A stretch of DNA of 64,000 bases from Pantoea rwandensis (GTDB lineage Bacteria; Pseudomonadota; Gammaproteobacteria; Enterobacterales; Enterobacteriaceae). The stretch covers positions 3,534,001 to 3,598,000 of the forward strand of contig NZ_CP009454.1 in assembly GCF_000759475.1 (NCBI RefSeq). Direction: 5' to 3'. Positions 19,651 to 29,140 of the stretch are shown here, one piece after another. Every line of letters starts with the position of its first letter. Position 1 is the stretch's first letter. Under the pieces are notes generated by a model, which had not been told where the DNA came from, did no database searches, and saw nothing but the letters and a program-made list of their open reading frames with translations. The translations under genes were made by a program, and so were the position numbers.

Positions 19651-20181
19651 ATGGCAATCGTAGGCATTTTCTTCGGCAGCGATACCGGCAACACTGAAAA
19701 CATTGCAAAAATGATCCAGAAACAACTGGGTAAAGATGTCGCCGAAGTGCATGACATTGCTAAGAGCACCAAAGAAGATCTCGCAGCGTTCGACATCCTG
19801 CTGCTAGGTATTCCTACCTGGTATTACGGCGAAGCACAGTGTGACTGGGATGACTTCTTCCCTACGCTGGAAGAGATCGACTTTAATGGCAAACTGGTGG
19901 CGCTGTTTGGCTGTGGCGACCAGGAAGATTATGCAGAGTATTTCTGTGATGCGATGGGCACGATTCGCGACATCATTGAGCCCAACGGCGCGGTGATCGT
20001 GGGCCACTGGCCGACCGAGGGTTATCATTTTGAAGCCTCAAAAGGTCTGGCCGATGACAAACACTTCCTCGGCCTGGCGATTGACGAAGATCGTCAACCT
20101 GAGTTGACCAACGAACGCGTTGACGCCTGGGTGAAACAGATTTTTGATGAGCTGCAGTTGAAAGAGATCATCGAAGCCTGA
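19651..20181 (+). CDS. fldA: flavodoxin 1
   Basis: The 176-residue protein carries the FMN phosphate loop GIFFGSDTGNTENIAKM at the N terminus, a WYYGEAQCDWDDF loop next to the isoalloxazine ring, and GCGDQEDYAEYFCD. FldA is the low-potential electron carrier for radical SAM enzymes, including MiaB and LipA encoded in this window, as well as IspG/IspH. It lies just upstream of fur, the order known from E. coli. Confidence 0.98.
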   Translation: MAIVGIFFGSDTGNTENIAKMIQKQLGKDVAEVHDIAKSTKEDLAAFDILLLGIPTWYYGEAQCDWDDFFPTLEEIDFNGKLVALFGCGDQEDYAEYFCDAMGTIRDIIEPNGAVIVGHWPTEGYHFEASKGLADDKHFLGLAIDEDRQPELTNERVDAWVKQIFDELQLKEIIEA

Positions 20182-20191
20182 TGCCTCGCCT

Positions 20192-20221
20192 CCCCAATGT
20201 GAGCGCTGGCTCACGTTGGGG
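20192..20221 (+). other. 13-bp stem-loop after fldA
   Basis: CCCCAATGTGAGC pairs with GCTCACGTTGGGG around a GCTG loop, 11 bp after the fldA stop. No U-run follows, so it may protect the fldA 3' end or act as a weak terminator before fur. Confidence 0.6.
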
Positions 20222-20339
20222 CAAAGGAAATTCCTATAAAAATAATAGCTACGGTTTTTTAACTTTTCCCCGCAAATCTGTAGAATACCCGCAATGGTCA
20301 TCCGCTTATTCCTCTGATTGTTGACTGAGGCTGAGTGAA

Positions 20340-20405
20340 ATGGAAACCCAAACCACACCGTTCCGCGCTGGCGTAGGCGATGTTTATCCTTACGACTTTT
20401 GTTGA
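20340..20405 (+). CDS. possible 21-residue small ORF upstream of fur
   Basis: The ORF encodes a 21-residue peptide beginning METQTTPFRAGVGDV and ending PYDFC. It has only a weak ribosome binding site (GAGTG 5 nt before the ATG). I do not recognise it. It could be a leader peptide or chance; conservation across relatives would decide. Confidence 0.25.
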   Translation: METQTTPFRAGVGDVYPYDFC

Positions 20406-20422
20406 TTTGCGCGCTACCCTGG

Positions 20423-20451
20423 TTTTCATTTCACTGCTTGAGTTCTATAAT
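20423..20451 (+). promoter_or_regulatory. candidate sigma-70 promoter of fur
   Basis: TTTTCA (20423-20428) and a perfect TATAAT (20446-20451) are 17 bp apart, 86 bp before the fur start. This is the best promoter match in the gap. Confidence 0.6.
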
Positions 20452-20510
20452 GAGACGCAAATGAGAATACGCGTGACCTAAACATTCAAGGCCCCTGCGC
20501 CGTAAGTGAC

Positions 20511-20540
20511 ATGCAAAGTAACAGGACAATATCCGAATGA
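20511..20540 (+). CDS. candidate uof-like leader ORF overlapping the fur start
   Basis: ATG at 20511 opens a 9-codon ORF (MQSNRTISE) whose TGA overlaps the fur ATG as ATGA. E. coli has the 28-codon uof in this place, ending with the same overlap, and fur translation is coupled to it. Here no standard start codon gives a longer in-frame version: 28 codons upstream is a stop. So uof is either shorter here or uses an unusual start. Confidence 0.4.
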   Translation: MQSNRTISE

Positions 20541-20986
20541 CTGACAACAACTCCGCATTGAAGAAGGCTGGCCTGAAAGTCACTCTCCCAAGATTGAAAA
20601 TTTTGGAAGTGCTTCAGGGACCGGGCCCCGAGTCCCATCACGTCAGTGCGGAAGATTTGTATAAGCGCCTGATCGATATGGGCGAAGAGATTGGCCTGGC
20701 AACGGTTTATCGCGTTCTTAACCAGTTTGATGACGCGGGTATCGTCACCCGTCATAACTTCGAAGGCGGCAAATCCGTATTCGAACTGACTCAGCAGCAT
20801 CACCATGACCACTTGATCTGCCTGGATTGTGGCAAAGTGATCGAATTCAGTGATGAATCAATCGAAACGCGTCAGCGTGAGATTGCTACTCGCCACGGCA
20901 TCAAACTCAGCAACCACAGCCTGTACTTGTACGGTCACTGTGCACTGGGAGACTGCCGCGAAGACGATACGCTCCACGATAAGTAA
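20537..20986 (+). CDS. fur: ferric uptake regulator Fur
   Basis: The 149-residue protein has the winged-helix DNA-binding half (LKKAGLKVTLPRLKILEVLQ through EEIGLATVYRVLNQF) and the metal-binding half with HHHDHLICLDCGKV near residue 87 and C-terminal cysteines in HCALGDC. Fe2+-Fur represses iron uptake genes and RyhB. Translation may be coupled to the small upstream ORF through ATGA. Confidence 0.98.
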   Translation: MTDNNSALKKAGLKVTLPRLKILEVLQGPGPESHHVSAEDLYKRLIDMGEEIGLATVYRVLNQFDDAGIVTRHNFEGGKSVFELTQQHHHDHLICLDCGKVIEFSDESIETRQREIATRHGIKLSNHSLYLYGHCALGDCREDDTLHDK

Positions 20987-21006
20987 TTGAGTGTGCTATG
21001 CAATAT

Positions 21007-21037
21007 AAAAAAACCGGTGCTGGTCACCGGTTTTTTT
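21007..21037. terminator. intrinsic terminator after fur
   Basis: ACCGGTG and CACCGGT (inside 21013-21031) form the stem with a CTGGT loop, flanked by A7 and T7. The symmetry makes it work in both directions, so it can also end the minus-strand gene at 21048-21443. Confidence 0.92.
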
Positions 21038-21047
21038 ATGCCTGTTA

Positions 21048-21443
21048 TCAAGCGATAAAGGTTTCGTGGAGGTAGCGCCAGCGAGGAATGGTGGTGCTGC
21101 AATCCAGCACAGCCAAAGAGATGCGTGTTTGATGGGTGCCGTTCAACATCTGCAGTTCACGATACTGAATCGTCACTTCCTGGCTCTGTTGAGAAATGAT
21201 GGCATGCTCACTGGTGGCAATGCGCAGCCCTTCCCGCTGACCGTGCAGTTTGCGAAACAGCACTTCGGTCTCATTCAGATCCAGCTGCTTACCCAGCGGC
21301 GTCACCATTTTGAAATCCGGGTGAAAGTGTGACAAAAGCAGTTCCATGCTGTCATCACTGCCTTCTACCTGGTTAAAAACACGTTCAATAAGCTGATGTA
21401 ATACCACCACGCTATGCTTAGCTTCCAGGGCGAGACTTGTCAT
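21048..21443 (-). CDS. small NTF2/SnoaL-like protein of unknown function
   Basis: From the ATG at 21443 (AAAGGA upstream) this gives 131 residues starting MTSLALEAKHSVVVLHQ. The pattern of an N-terminal helix, an LLSHFHPDFKMVTPLGK segment and several beta strands (EVTIQYRELQM, TRISLAVLDC, PRWRYLHETF) resembles the NTF2-like/SnoaL (DUF4440-type) cone fold. I do not recognise a named family member or catalytic residues. The in-frame extension to 21590 adds a cysteine-rich stretch without family support and is rejected. Confidence 0.7.
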   Translation of the reverse strand: MTSLALEAKHSVVVLHQLIERVFNQVEGSDDSMELLLSHFHPDFKMVTPLGKQLDLNETEVLFRKLHGQREGLRIATSEHAIISQQSQEVTIQYRELQMLNGTHQTRISLAVLDCSTTIPRWRYLHETFIA

Positions 21444-21620
21444 TTTTTTTCCTTTGATAACCCGCAGAGCTCTATTTAGAGCGCATAGCCTACCTGAAAT
21501 ACAATTTTTCACACTCGCAAATGGGTTAATTTTGCTAAAGTCAGAATTGTCGCAAAATAGACAACAAGCACAGCTTGCCGCCTTCAGCATAATTCATTGC
21601 CCGTGGCGAATTACAGGCAA

Positions 21621-21646
21621 TAAAAAAGGGCGATTGCTCGCCCTTT
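21621..21646 (-). terminator. intrinsic terminator after glnS
   Basis: AAAGGGCGA (21625-21633) pairs with TCGCCCTTT (21638-21646) around TTGC. On the minus strand a U-run follows, 32 bp after the glnS stop. Confidence 0.88.
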
Positions 21647-21677
21647 CATGATCATATTGTGCTATCGACGAAAGATA

Positions 21678-23345
21678 TTACTCGCCAATCTTCGCGAAAG
21701 TATCACGCAGTCCAACCGTGCGGTTAAACACCAATTTACCCGGCTGTGAGTAGACGCTATCGGCACAGAAATAGCCTTCACGTTCAAACTGATAAGCTGC
21801 GGTAGTGGCAGCTTCACGCAAACCTGACTCCACGAAGCCCTGTTTGATTTCCAGCGAGTTCGGGTTAATGGTGGTGAGGAAATCCTCAGCCGCCGCTGGG
21901 TTTGGCACGCTGAACAGACGGTCGTAAAGACGGAACTCAGCTGGCAGTCCATGAATGGCGGAAACCCAGTGGATCACACCTTTCACTTTGCGACCATCCG
22001 CCGGATCCTTGCTCAGGGTATCGACATCACAAGTGGCATAGATGCAGGTAATGTTACCCTCTTCGTCTTTCGCCACACGCTCAGCACGAATCACATAAGC
22101 ATTGCGCAGACGCACTTCTTTGCCCAGAACCAAACGTTTGTACTGTTTGTTGGCTTCTTCACGGAAGTCAGCGCGATCGATCCACACTTCACGGCTGAAC
22201 GACACTTCACGCGTGCCCATCTCCGGCTTGTTTGGATGATTAGGCATGGTCAGCGTTTCTTCGTGGCCGGCGGGCAGGTTTTCGATCACCACTTTCAACG
22301 GGTCGAGTACCGCCATCGCGCGTGGTGCGTTCTCATTGAGATCGTCACGAATACAGGATTCCAGCGACGCCATCTCAACGATGTTGTCCTGTTTAGTCAC
22401 GCCGATGCGGCGGCAGAATTCACGAATCGAGGCCGCGCTGTAACCACGACGGCGCAAACCTGAAACAGTCAGCATGCGGGGATCGTCCCAGCCTTCCACT
22501 ACTTTCTCGGTGACCAGCTGCGTCAGCTTACGCTTCGACATCACCGCGTACTCCAGATTCAGACGCGAGAATTCGTACTGACGCGGATGCTGCGGAATGG
22601 TGATGTTGTCCAGCACCCAATCGTAGAGGCGACGGTTGTCCTGGAACTCCAGCGTACACAATGAGTGGGTAATGCCTTCGATCGCATCCGAAATGCAGTG
22701 CGTGAAGTCGTACATCGGGTAGATGCACCACTTGCTGCCGGTCTGATGGTGATCGGCAAACTTAATGCGGTACAGCACCGGATCGCGCATCACAATGAAG
22801 CTGGATGCCATGTCGATTTTGGCACGCAGACACGCTTTACCTTCCTCGAAACCGCCATCACGCATCTTCTGGAACAGCGCAAGGTTCTCTTCCACGCTGC
22901 GGTCGCGGTACGGGCTGTTTTTACCCGGCGCAGTCAGAGTGCCGCGATATTCACGGATCTCTTCCGCCGACAACTCATCAACGTAAGCCAGACCTTTATT
23001 GATCAGCTCAACGGCGTAGTTAAACAGTTGGTCGAAATAGTCTGAGGAGTAACGAATGTTGCCGCTCCACTCAAAGCCCAGCCATTGCACGTCACGCTTG
23101 ATGGATTCAACGAACTCCAGATCTTCTTTCACCGGGTTAGTATCGTCAAAACGCAGGTTGCACTGTCCTTGATAATCTTGGGCGATACCAAAGTTCAGGC
23201 AGATAGATTTCGCATGGCCAATATGCAGATAACCATTGGGCTCAGGCGGGAAACGGGTATGCACACTGCTGTGCTTACCGCTCGCCAAGTCTTCGTCGAT
23301 GATCTGACGAATAAAGTTCGTTGGGCGGGCTTCAGCCTCACTCAT
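21678..23345 (-). CDS. glnS: glutaminyl-tRNA synthetase
   Basis: From the ATG at 23345 (GAGG 7 nt upstream) this gives 555 residues, matching E. coli GlnS, and begins [20 protein letters not shown]. The class I HIGH motif appears in [15 protein letters not shown] near residue 34, and the KMSKS variant as VMSKRK near residue 268. GlnS charges tRNA-Gln; five tRNA-Gln genes are in this same window. The longer frame to 23426 is a non-conserved extension. Confidence 0.97.
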   Translation of the reverse strand: MSEAEARPTNFIRQIIDEDLASGKHSSVHTRFPPEPNGYLHIGHAKSICLNFGIAQDYQGQCNLRFDDTNPVKEDLEFVESIKRDVQWLGFEWSGNIRYSSDYFDQLFNYAVELINKGLAYVDELSAEEIREYRGTLTAPGKNSPYRDRSVEENLALFQKMRDGGFEEGKACLRAKIDMASSFIVMRDPVLYRIKFADHHQTGSKWCIYPMYDFTHCISDAIEGITHSLCTLEFQDNRRLYDWVLDNITIPQHPRQYEFSRLNLEYAVMSKRKLTQLVTEKVVEGWDDPRMLTVSGLRRRGYSAASIREFCRRIGVTKQDNIVEMASLESCIRDDLNENAPRAMAVLDPLKVVIENLPAGHEETLTMPNHPNKPEMGTREVSFSREVWIDRADFREEANKQYKRLVLGKEVRLRNAYVIRAERVAKDEEGNITCIYATCDVDTLSKDPADGRKVKGVIHWVSAIHGLPAEFRLYDRLFSVPNPAAAEDFLTTINPNSLEIKQGFVESGLREAATTAAYQFEREGYFCADSVYSQPGKLVFNRTVGLRDTFAKIGE

Positions 23346-23445
23346 CTCAAAATCCTCAAAACAATAGCGGGTGATTTGTACCACGAAGTAACGGAGTATG
23401 ATCCACAAAGCGCAGGAGGGAAACAACCGTTTGTTGGTCGTTTTA

Positions 23446-23477
23446 AAACAAAAAAGGCAGGAATTGCTTCCTGCCTT
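23446..23477 (-). terminator. intrinsic terminator after nagE
   Basis: AAGGCAGGAA (23454-23463) pairs with TTCCTGCCTT (23468-23477) around TTGC, followed on the minus strand by UUUUUGUUUU. It lies 20 bp after nagE. Confidence 0.9.
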
Positions 23478-23496
23478 CTGGCTAAATCACAAGGAC

Positions 23497-25527
23497 TTAG
23501 TTTTTCACTTCATACAACGGTGTCACACCTGCAACCACTGAACCGCTTGCCAGCAGATTCAGTCCGGCGAAATCATCGCTGTTGCTGACCACCACCGGGC
23601 TGATCATTGAGCGCGCGTTGGCGTTGAGGAAGTCCAGATCCATCTCCAGAATCGGCTGACCAGCAGTGACGGTTGCCCCCTCTTCCACCAGACGTGTGAA
23701 GCCTTTTCCTTCCAGCGCCACGGTGTCCAGGCCCATGTGTACCACGATCTCAACGCCGTTAGCGGCTTCCAGACAGAACGCATGGTTGGTGTTGAAGATT
23801 TTCACCACGGTACCGGCAATCGGTGCCACCACGGTTTTGTCCGTTGGTTTGATTGCCAGACCATCGCCCACCGCTTTGCTGGCGAACGCCTCATCCGGGA
23901 CTGCGTCCAGCGCGACAATCTCACCGGTCACCGGTGCCACCAGCGTAGCAATCACCGCTTTTTCAGTGTTCAGCACGGCCTGGGGTTTAGTCGCGACCGG
24001 CGCAGCGGCGGCAGGAGCGGAAGCCGCAGCAACCGGGCCTTTGCTCAATACTGTTTTCATTGCGGTGGCGATACTTTCAGCCTGAGTGCCGACAATCACC
24101 TGCACGCTCTGTTTGTTCAAACGAATCACACCGGACGCACCCAAACGTTTCGCCACGCCTTCATTCACCTGGGCTGAGTCTTTGACGTTCAGACGCAGAC
24201 GGGTAATGCAGGCATCGATGTTGGTCAGGTTGTCTGAACCGCCGATGGCAGCAATGTAGCGGCGTGCCAGTGATTCAGTCTGGCTTTCACCATTACCGCT
24301 ATGGTCGACGTTAACGTCATAACCATCAGTTTCATCGCCCGCAGACAATTCGCGGCCCGGGGTCATCAGGTTGAATTTCTGAATAGTGAAACGGAACACC
24401 ACATAGTAGATGGCGAAGAACACCAGACCTTGTGGGATCAGCATCCACCAATTCACCGCCAGCGGGTTACGCGTTGACAGCACCATATCCACCAAACCGG
24501 CACTGAAGCCGAAGCCTGCAATCCAGTGCATGCTCGCAGCAATAAATACCGAGATACCGGTCAATACGGCATGGATCACATACAACACCGGCGCCACGAA
24601 CATGAAGGAGAATTCCAGCGGTTCAGTGATACCCGTGAAGAAGGCCGCGAAGGCCGCAGCCAGCATGATACCGCCGACTTTCGCGCGGTTTTCTGGACGA
24701 GCGCAGTGGAAGATAGCCAATGCTGCACCCGGTAAGCCAAACATCATGATCGGGAAGAAGCCCGCCTGATAGCGACCGGTGATGCCCGGGATACCCGTAC
24801 CATTCGCGATAGATTGTGCACCGCCAAGGAACTTAGGAATATCGTTAATGCCTGCCACGTCAAACCAGAATACGGAGTTCAGTGCGTGATGCAGACCGAC
24901 CGGAATCAGCAAACGGTTAAAGAAGGCGTACACGCCTGCGCCCACCGAGCCCATTTTCTGAATGTGCTCACCGAAGTTCACCAGGCCGCCGAAGATGATT
25001 GGCCAGATGTACATCAGGATAAACGCCACAACGATCATCAGGAATGAGACAAGGATCGGCACCAAACGGCGCCCGCTGAAGAACGACAGCGCTTTGGGCA
25101 GCTCAACATGGCTGAAGCGGTTATACACTTCAGCAGAGAGAATACCGACCAGAATACCCACGAACTGGTTGTTGATCTTGCCGAAGGCAGCAGGCACCTG
25201 ATCGACCGGGATCTTCTGAATCATCGCCACCGCAGCAGGTGAGCAGAGTGTCGTCACCACCAGGAAGCCCACAAAGCCGGTTAACGCGGCCGCACCATCT
25301 TTATCTTTGGACATACCGTAAGCCACACCGATGGCAAACAGCACTGACATATTTTCGATAATGGCAGAACCGGACTTGATCAGCAGAGCGGCCAGCGCAT
25401 TGCCTGCACCCCAGCTGTCTGGATCAATCCAATACCCTACCCCCATCAAGATTGCCGCTGCCGGCAGTGTCGCTACCGGCACCATAAGCGCGCGGCCGAC
25501 CTTTTGCAGATATCCTAAAATACTCAC
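23497..25527 (-). CDS. nagE: PTS N-acetylglucosamine transporter EIICBA
   Basis: The 676-residue protein has an N-terminal EIIC membrane domain (about 1-385, with the GITEPLEF motif near residue 299), an EIIB domain with phosphocysteine Cys440 (NIDACITRLRL) and a C-terminal EIIA domain with the histidine in VEIVVHMGLDTV. It imports and phosphorylates GlcNAc. An Ala/Pro-rich linker (about 490-515) joins EIIB and EIIA. It is divergent from nagBACD with a shared NagC/CRP region. Confidence 0.98.
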   Translation of the reverse strand: MSILGYLQKVGRALMVPVATLPAAAILMGVGYWIDPDSWGAGNALAALLIKSGSAIIENMSVLFAIGVAYGMSKDKDGAAALTGFVGFLVVTTLCSPAAVAMIQKIPVDQVPAAFGKINNQFVGILVGILSAEVYNRFSHVELPKALSFFSGRRLVPILVSFLMIVVAFILMYIWPIIFGGLVNFGEHIQKMGSVGAGVYAFFNRLLIPVGLHHALNSVFWFDVAGINDIPKFLGGAQSIANGTGIPGITGRYQAGFFPIMMFGLPGAALAIFHCARPENRAKVGGIMLAAAFAAFFTGITEPLEFSFMFVAPVLYVIHAVLTGISVFIAASMHWIAGFGFSAGLVDMVLSTRNPLAVNWWMLIPQGLVFFAIYYVVFRFTIQKFNLMTPGRELSAGDETDGYDVNVDHSGNGESQTESLARRYIAAIGGSDNLTNIDACITRLRLNVKDSAQVNEGVAKRLGASGVIRLNKQSVQVIVGTQAESIATAMKTVLSKGPVAAASAPAAAAPVATKPQAVLNTEKAVIATLVAPVTGEIVALDAVPDEAFASKAVGDGLAIKPTDKTVVAPIAGTVVKIFNTNHAFCLEAANGVEIVVHMGLDTVALEGKGFTRLVEEGATVTAGQPILEMDLDFLNANARSMISPVVVSNSDDFAGLNLLASGSVVAGVTPLYEVKN

Positions 25528-25639
25528 CTTTTTCTCCCCCTATGAGACTGGCGTTTGCCGTAGCGTGGGTTGATTTTATTATCCCTACGCCCGGTACCTT
25601 GATGACATCTTTCACCACGAGGCGCAGTGTAAAGATAAA

Positions 25640-25660
25640 TTAATTCGCCTCGCAAATTAA
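25640..25660. promoter_or_regulatory. NagC-like operator, nagE side
   Basis: TTAATT-CG...CG-AAATTAA is an imperfect palindrome closely similar to the known E. coli nagE NagC operator. NagC represses nag genes until GlcNAc-6-phosphate is present. Confidence 0.75.
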
Positions 25661-25672
25661 AACCACGGTAAC

Positions 25673-25688
25673 TGTGACTTTAATCACC
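25673..25688. promoter_or_regulatory. CRP-like site between nagE and nagB
   Basis: TGTGA-CTTTAA-TCACC matches nine of ten conserved CRP positions and lies between the two NagC-like operators, as in E. coli, where CRP activates both divergent promoters and aids looping. Confidence 0.75.
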
Positions 25689-25734
25689 ATAATGGACGTT
25701 TATCACTGCGAAATGCTAGCCACCACCACAAACT

Positions 25735-25753
25735 TATTTTATGATGAAAAATA
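25735..25753. promoter_or_regulatory. NagC-like operator, nagB side
   Basis: TATTTT-N7-AAAATA is the AT-rich palindrome expected for the nagB operator. Its centre is about 94 bp, or nine helical turns, from the nagE-side operator, which fits NagC-mediated looping. Apart from the two operators and the CRP site, I see nothing else in the 336 bp gap 25528-25863. Confidence 0.6.
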
Positions 25754-25863
25754 TCAGGTCGCACTTTTCCCTGCTGGTTGCGCTTAAACAGATTACGCTT
25801 AATGGCAGCAACCTAAACCAGCATCGGCGACAACATTTTCCTAATCTTAATTGAGGTGAAGAC

Positions 25864-26664
25864 ATGAGACTGATCCCTTTGGCCACACCGACCCAGGTGG
25901 GTAAATGGGCTGCACGCCACATTGTTAACCGCATTAATGCGTTTAAGCCTAGCGCAGAACGTCCCTTCGTGCTGGGCTTGCCAACCGGTGGTACGCCACT
26001 GGAAGCTTACAAGCACCTGATTGATATGCACAAAGCGGGCCAGGTTAGTTTCAAGCACGTGGTGACGTTCAATATGGACGAATACGTGGGCCTGCCAAAA
26101 GAGCATCCGGAAAGCTACCACAGCTTCATGTACCGCAACTTTTTCGATCACGTTGATATCCAACCAGAAAATATCAATCTTCTGAATGGCAATGCGCCAG
26201 ATATTGACGCAGAATGTCGCCAGTACGAAGAGAAGATTCGCTCTTACGGCAAAATTAATCTGTTCATGGGCGGCGTGGGCAACGACGGACACATTGCCTT
26301 TAATGAGCCGGCTTCTTCACTCTCTTCCCGCACCCGCATTAAAACCCTGACGCACGATACCCGCATCGCCAACTCGCGTTTCTTTAACGGCGATGTCGAT
26401 CAGGTGCCAAAATACGCTCTGACCGTGGGTGTGGGTACGCTGCTGGATGCTGAAGAAGTGATGATTCTGGTGACGGGCCATCTGAAAGCGCAGGCGTTGC
26501 AGGCCGCTGTAGAAGGTAACGTTAATCATATGTGGACCATCAGCTGCCTGCAGCTGCATGCGAAATCTGTGGTGGTGTGTGACGAACCGGCCACCATGGA
26601 ACTGAAAGTGAAAACCGTGAAATATTTCCGCGAAATGGAAGCGGAAAATATGAAAGGTGTGTGA
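25864..26664 (+). CDS. nagB: glucosamine-6-phosphate deaminase
   Basis: The 266-residue enzyme converts glucosamine 6-phosphate to fructose 6-phosphate and ammonia. Conserved motifs are [15 protein letters not shown] near residue 37, the catalytic [10 protein letters not shown] with the acid aspartate near residue 70, and [14 protein letters not shown] near residue 136. E. coli NagB is activated by GlcNAc-6-phosphate. GAGGTGAAGAC precedes the ATG. It opens nagBACD. Confidence 0.98.
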   Translation: MRLIPLATPTQVGKWAARHIVNRINAFKPSAERPFVLGLPTGGTPLEAYKHLIDMHKAGQVSFKHVVTFNMDEYVGLPKEHPESYHSFMYRNFFDHVDIQPENINLLNGNAPDIDAECRQYEEKIRSYGKINLFMGGVGNDGHIAFNEPASSLSSRTRIKTLTHDTRIANSRFFNGDVDQVPKYALTVGVGTLLDAEEVMILVTGHLKAQALQAAVEGNVNHMWTISCLQLHAKSVVVCDEPATMELKVKTVKYFREMEAENMKGV

Positions 26665-26724
26665 GAACACGTTGTGAAAAACCTGCTGCCTGAAGGTGGC
26701 AGGCTTAGCCGGGAGAGAAAAACG

Positions 26725-27873
26725 ATGTACGCATTAGTGAACGGCCGGATTTTTACCGGTCATGAAATTCTGGACAATCATGCCGTGGTGATTGCAGATG
26801 GCCTGATTGAGCGCGTGTGCCCACGAGATGCGCTTGATGCAACGATGGCACAGCAGGATGTGGCTGGTGCGTTTATCGCTCCCGGATTTATTGATTTGCA
26901 GTTAAACGGCTGCGGCGGCGTGCAGTTTAACGATGATATCGATGCGCTGAGCGTGGAAACGCTGGAAATCATGCAGCGTGCCAACGAAAAATCAGGCTGC
27001 ACCAGTTATCTGCCAACGCTGATCACCAGCACTAATGCGCTGATGAAGCGTGCCATCGAAACCATGCGTGCCTATCTGGCAAAACATCCGAATCAGGCGT
27101 TAGGCCTGCATCTGGAAGGCCCATGGTTGAACAAAGCCAAAAAAGGCACTCACAATCCAGATTTGATTCGTCTACCCGATGCGGAGATGGTCGATTTCCT
27201 CTGCGCTAACGCGGATGTGATTACCAAAGTGACGCTGGCGCCAGAAAACGCCGGTGCCGAGGTGATTAGCAAGCTGCGCAATGCCGGCATTATTGTTTCT
27301 GCGGGCCATTCAAACGCCACTTATGAAGAAGCCAAAGCGGGCTTTAGTGCGGGTGTCTCTTTTGCCACTCACCTTTATAATGCCATGCCGACCTTCGCCG
27401 GTCGTGAGCCTGGACTGATCGGTGCGCTGTTTGATTCACCTGATGTATACTGCGGCATTATTGCGGATGGTTTACATGTCCACTACGCTAACGTGCGCAA
27501 TGCAAAGCGTATCAAAGGTGACAAGCTGGTGCTGGTAACGGATGCGACCGCACCTGCCGGCGCGTCGATTGATAAATTTATTTTTGCAGGCAAAACAATA
27601 TACTATCGCGACGGCCTTTGCGTTGACGAAAACGGTACCTTAAGCGGTTCTGCGCTCACCATGATTGAAGCGGTGCAAAACAGCGTAGAACATTGTGGTA
27701 TCGCGCTGGATGAAGCATTGCGTATGGCAACGCTCTACCCGGCCCAGGCAATGGGTGTGGAAAAACAGCTGGGTTCAGTGACAGCAGGAAAAGTCGCTAA
27801 TCTCACTGTCTTTACCCGCGATTATCAAATCATTAAGACGTTAGTCAATGGAGACGACGTCCTCAGCGAGTAA
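26725..27873 (+). CDS. nagA: N-acetylglucosamine-6-phosphate deacetylase
   Basis: From the ATG at 26725 the protein has 382 residues, identical in length to E. coli NagA, and begins [17 protein letters not shown]. Metal and substrate residues lie in [10 protein letters not shown] near residue 130, SAGHSNAT near 195, [10 protein letters not shown] near 215 and [10 protein letters not shown] near 271. It deacetylates GlcNAc-6-phosphate in the cytoplasm. GGGAGAG just upstream favours this start over the track-frame start at 26674. Confidence 0.97.
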   Translation: MYALVNGRIFTGHEILDNHAVVIADGLIERVCPRDALDATMAQQDVAGAFIAPGFIDLQLNGCGGVQFNDDIDALSVETLEIMQRANEKSGCTSYLPTLITSTNALMKRAIETMRAYLAKHPNQALGLHLEGPWLNKAKKGTHNPDLIRLPDAEMVDFLCANADVITKVTLAPENAGAEVISKLRNAGIIVSAGHSNATYEEAKAGFSAGVSFATHLYNAMPTFAGREPGLIGALFDSPDVYCGIIADGLHVHYANVRNAKRIKGDKLVLVTDATAPAGASIDKFIFAGKTIYYRDGLCVDENGTLSGSALTMIEAVQNSVEHCGIALDEALRMATLYPAQAMGVEKQLGSVTAGKVANLTVFTRDYQIIKTLVNGDDVLSE

Positions 27874-27880
27874 GTACTGA

Positions 27881-29101
27881 ATGACCACTGGCGGCCAGAC
27901 TCAAATAGGAAATGTCGATCTTGTCAAACAACTCAATAGCGCAGCCGTTTATCGGCTAATTGATCAACAAGGGCCGATATCGCGTATACAGATCGCCGAT
28001 CTCAGCCAGCTTGCGCCCGCCAGCGTCACGAAAATTACCCGCCAGCTTATTGAGCGCGGCCTGATCAAAGAGGTAGAGCAACAAGCCTCTACCGGTGGTC
28101 GCCGCGCCATTTCCATCATTACCGAAACTCGCCATTTTCATACCATCGGCGTTCGCTTAGGACGCAATGATGCCACGCTGACATTATTCGATCTGAGCGG
28201 CAAATCGCTGGCGCAGGAAGATTATCCCCTGCCTGAGCGCACCCAGGAAACGCTGGAGAATGCGCTGTTCAATGCCATCACGGCATTTATGGCGGCGCAT
28301 CAACGCAAGATTCATGAATTAATCGCGATCGCGGTGATTCTGCCGGGCCTGGTAGACCCGATTAACGGCATTATTCGCTATATGCCGCACATTGCTGTCA
28401 GCCACTGGCCGCTGGTATCCAGCTTGCAGAAACGCTTTAACGTCACCAGCTTTGTCGGTCACGATATCCGTAGCCTGGCGCTGGCGGAGCACTATTTCGG
28501 TGCAAGTCGCGACTGTGCAGACTCCATTCTGGTGCGTTTACACCGCGGTACCGGCGCGGGCATCATCGCTAACGGCCATATTTTCCTCGGCAGCAACGGC
28601 AACGTGGGGGAAATTGGCCATATCCAGGTTGACCCATTGGGCGAGCGCTGCCACTGCGGCAACTTTGGCTGCCTGGAAACTATTGCCGCCAATGGCGCGA
28701 TTGAAAATCGCGTGCGCCATCTGCTCAACCAGGGCTATCCCAGCACGCTGACGCTGGATAACTGCCTGATGCCGCAAATTTGCCGTGCCGCCAACCAGGG
28801 CGATGCGCTGGCCTGCGAAGTGATTGAGTATGTAGGACGTTATCTCGGGAAAGCGATTGCGATTGCCATTAACCTGTTCAACCCACAAAAGGTGGTATTG
28901 GCAGGGGAAATCACCGACGCAGACAAAGTGCTGTTCCCGGCGATTGAAGGCTGCATTAATACCCAGGCGCTAAATGCCTTCCGCAAAAACCTGCCGGTGG
29001 TTCGTTCCGAACTGGATCACCGTTCCGCTATTGGCGCCTTTGCCCTGGCGAAACGTGCGATGCTGAATGGTATTTTGCTGCAGCACCTGCTGGAAGAATA
29101 A
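27881..29101 (+). CDS. nagC: NagC transcriptional repressor (ROK family)
   Basis: The 406-residue protein has an N-terminal winged helix (SRIQIADLSQLAPASVTKITRQL) and a ROK sugar-binding domain with the zinc motif CHCGNFGCLE near residue 258. It senses GlcNAc-6-phosphate and controls amino sugar uptake and use. It begins 7 bp after nagA and likely binds the operators between nagE and nagB. Confidence 0.98.
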   Translation: MTTGGQTQIGNVDLVKQLNSAAVYRLIDQQGPISRIQIADLSQLAPASVTKITRQLIERGLIKEVEQQASTGGRRAISIITETRHFHTIGVRLGRNDATLTLFDLSGKSLAQEDYPLPERTQETLENALFNAITAFMAAHQRKIHELIAIAVILPGLVDPINGIIRYMPHIAVSHWPLVSSLQKRFNVTSFVGHDIRSLALAEHYFGASRDCADSILVRLHRGTGAGIIANGHIFLGSNGNVGEIGHIQVDPLGERCHCGNFGCLETIAANGAIENRVRHLLNQGYPSTLTLDNCLMPQICRAANQGDALACEVIEYVGRYLGKAIAIAINLFNPQKVVLAGEITDADKVLFPAIEGCINTQALNAFRKNLPVVRSELDHRSAIGAFALAKRAMLNGILLQHLLEE

Positions 29102-29140
29102 TTGAAGCCTGCCGTCTGGCGGGCCCGACCGGAAACTAAT

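Larger units (their letters stand above)
20222..20536 (+). promoter_or_regulatory. fur upstream region
   Basis: This stretch holds the fur promoter candidate (20423-20451), a possible 21-codon ORF (20340-20405), and a 9-codon ORF that overlaps the fur start. In E. coli fur is controlled by CRP, Fur, OxyR and SoxS, and translationally through the leader ORF uof. No clean 19-bp Fur box is visible, although the AAATGAGAATA segment at 20459-20469 is similar to a half site. Confidence 0.5.
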
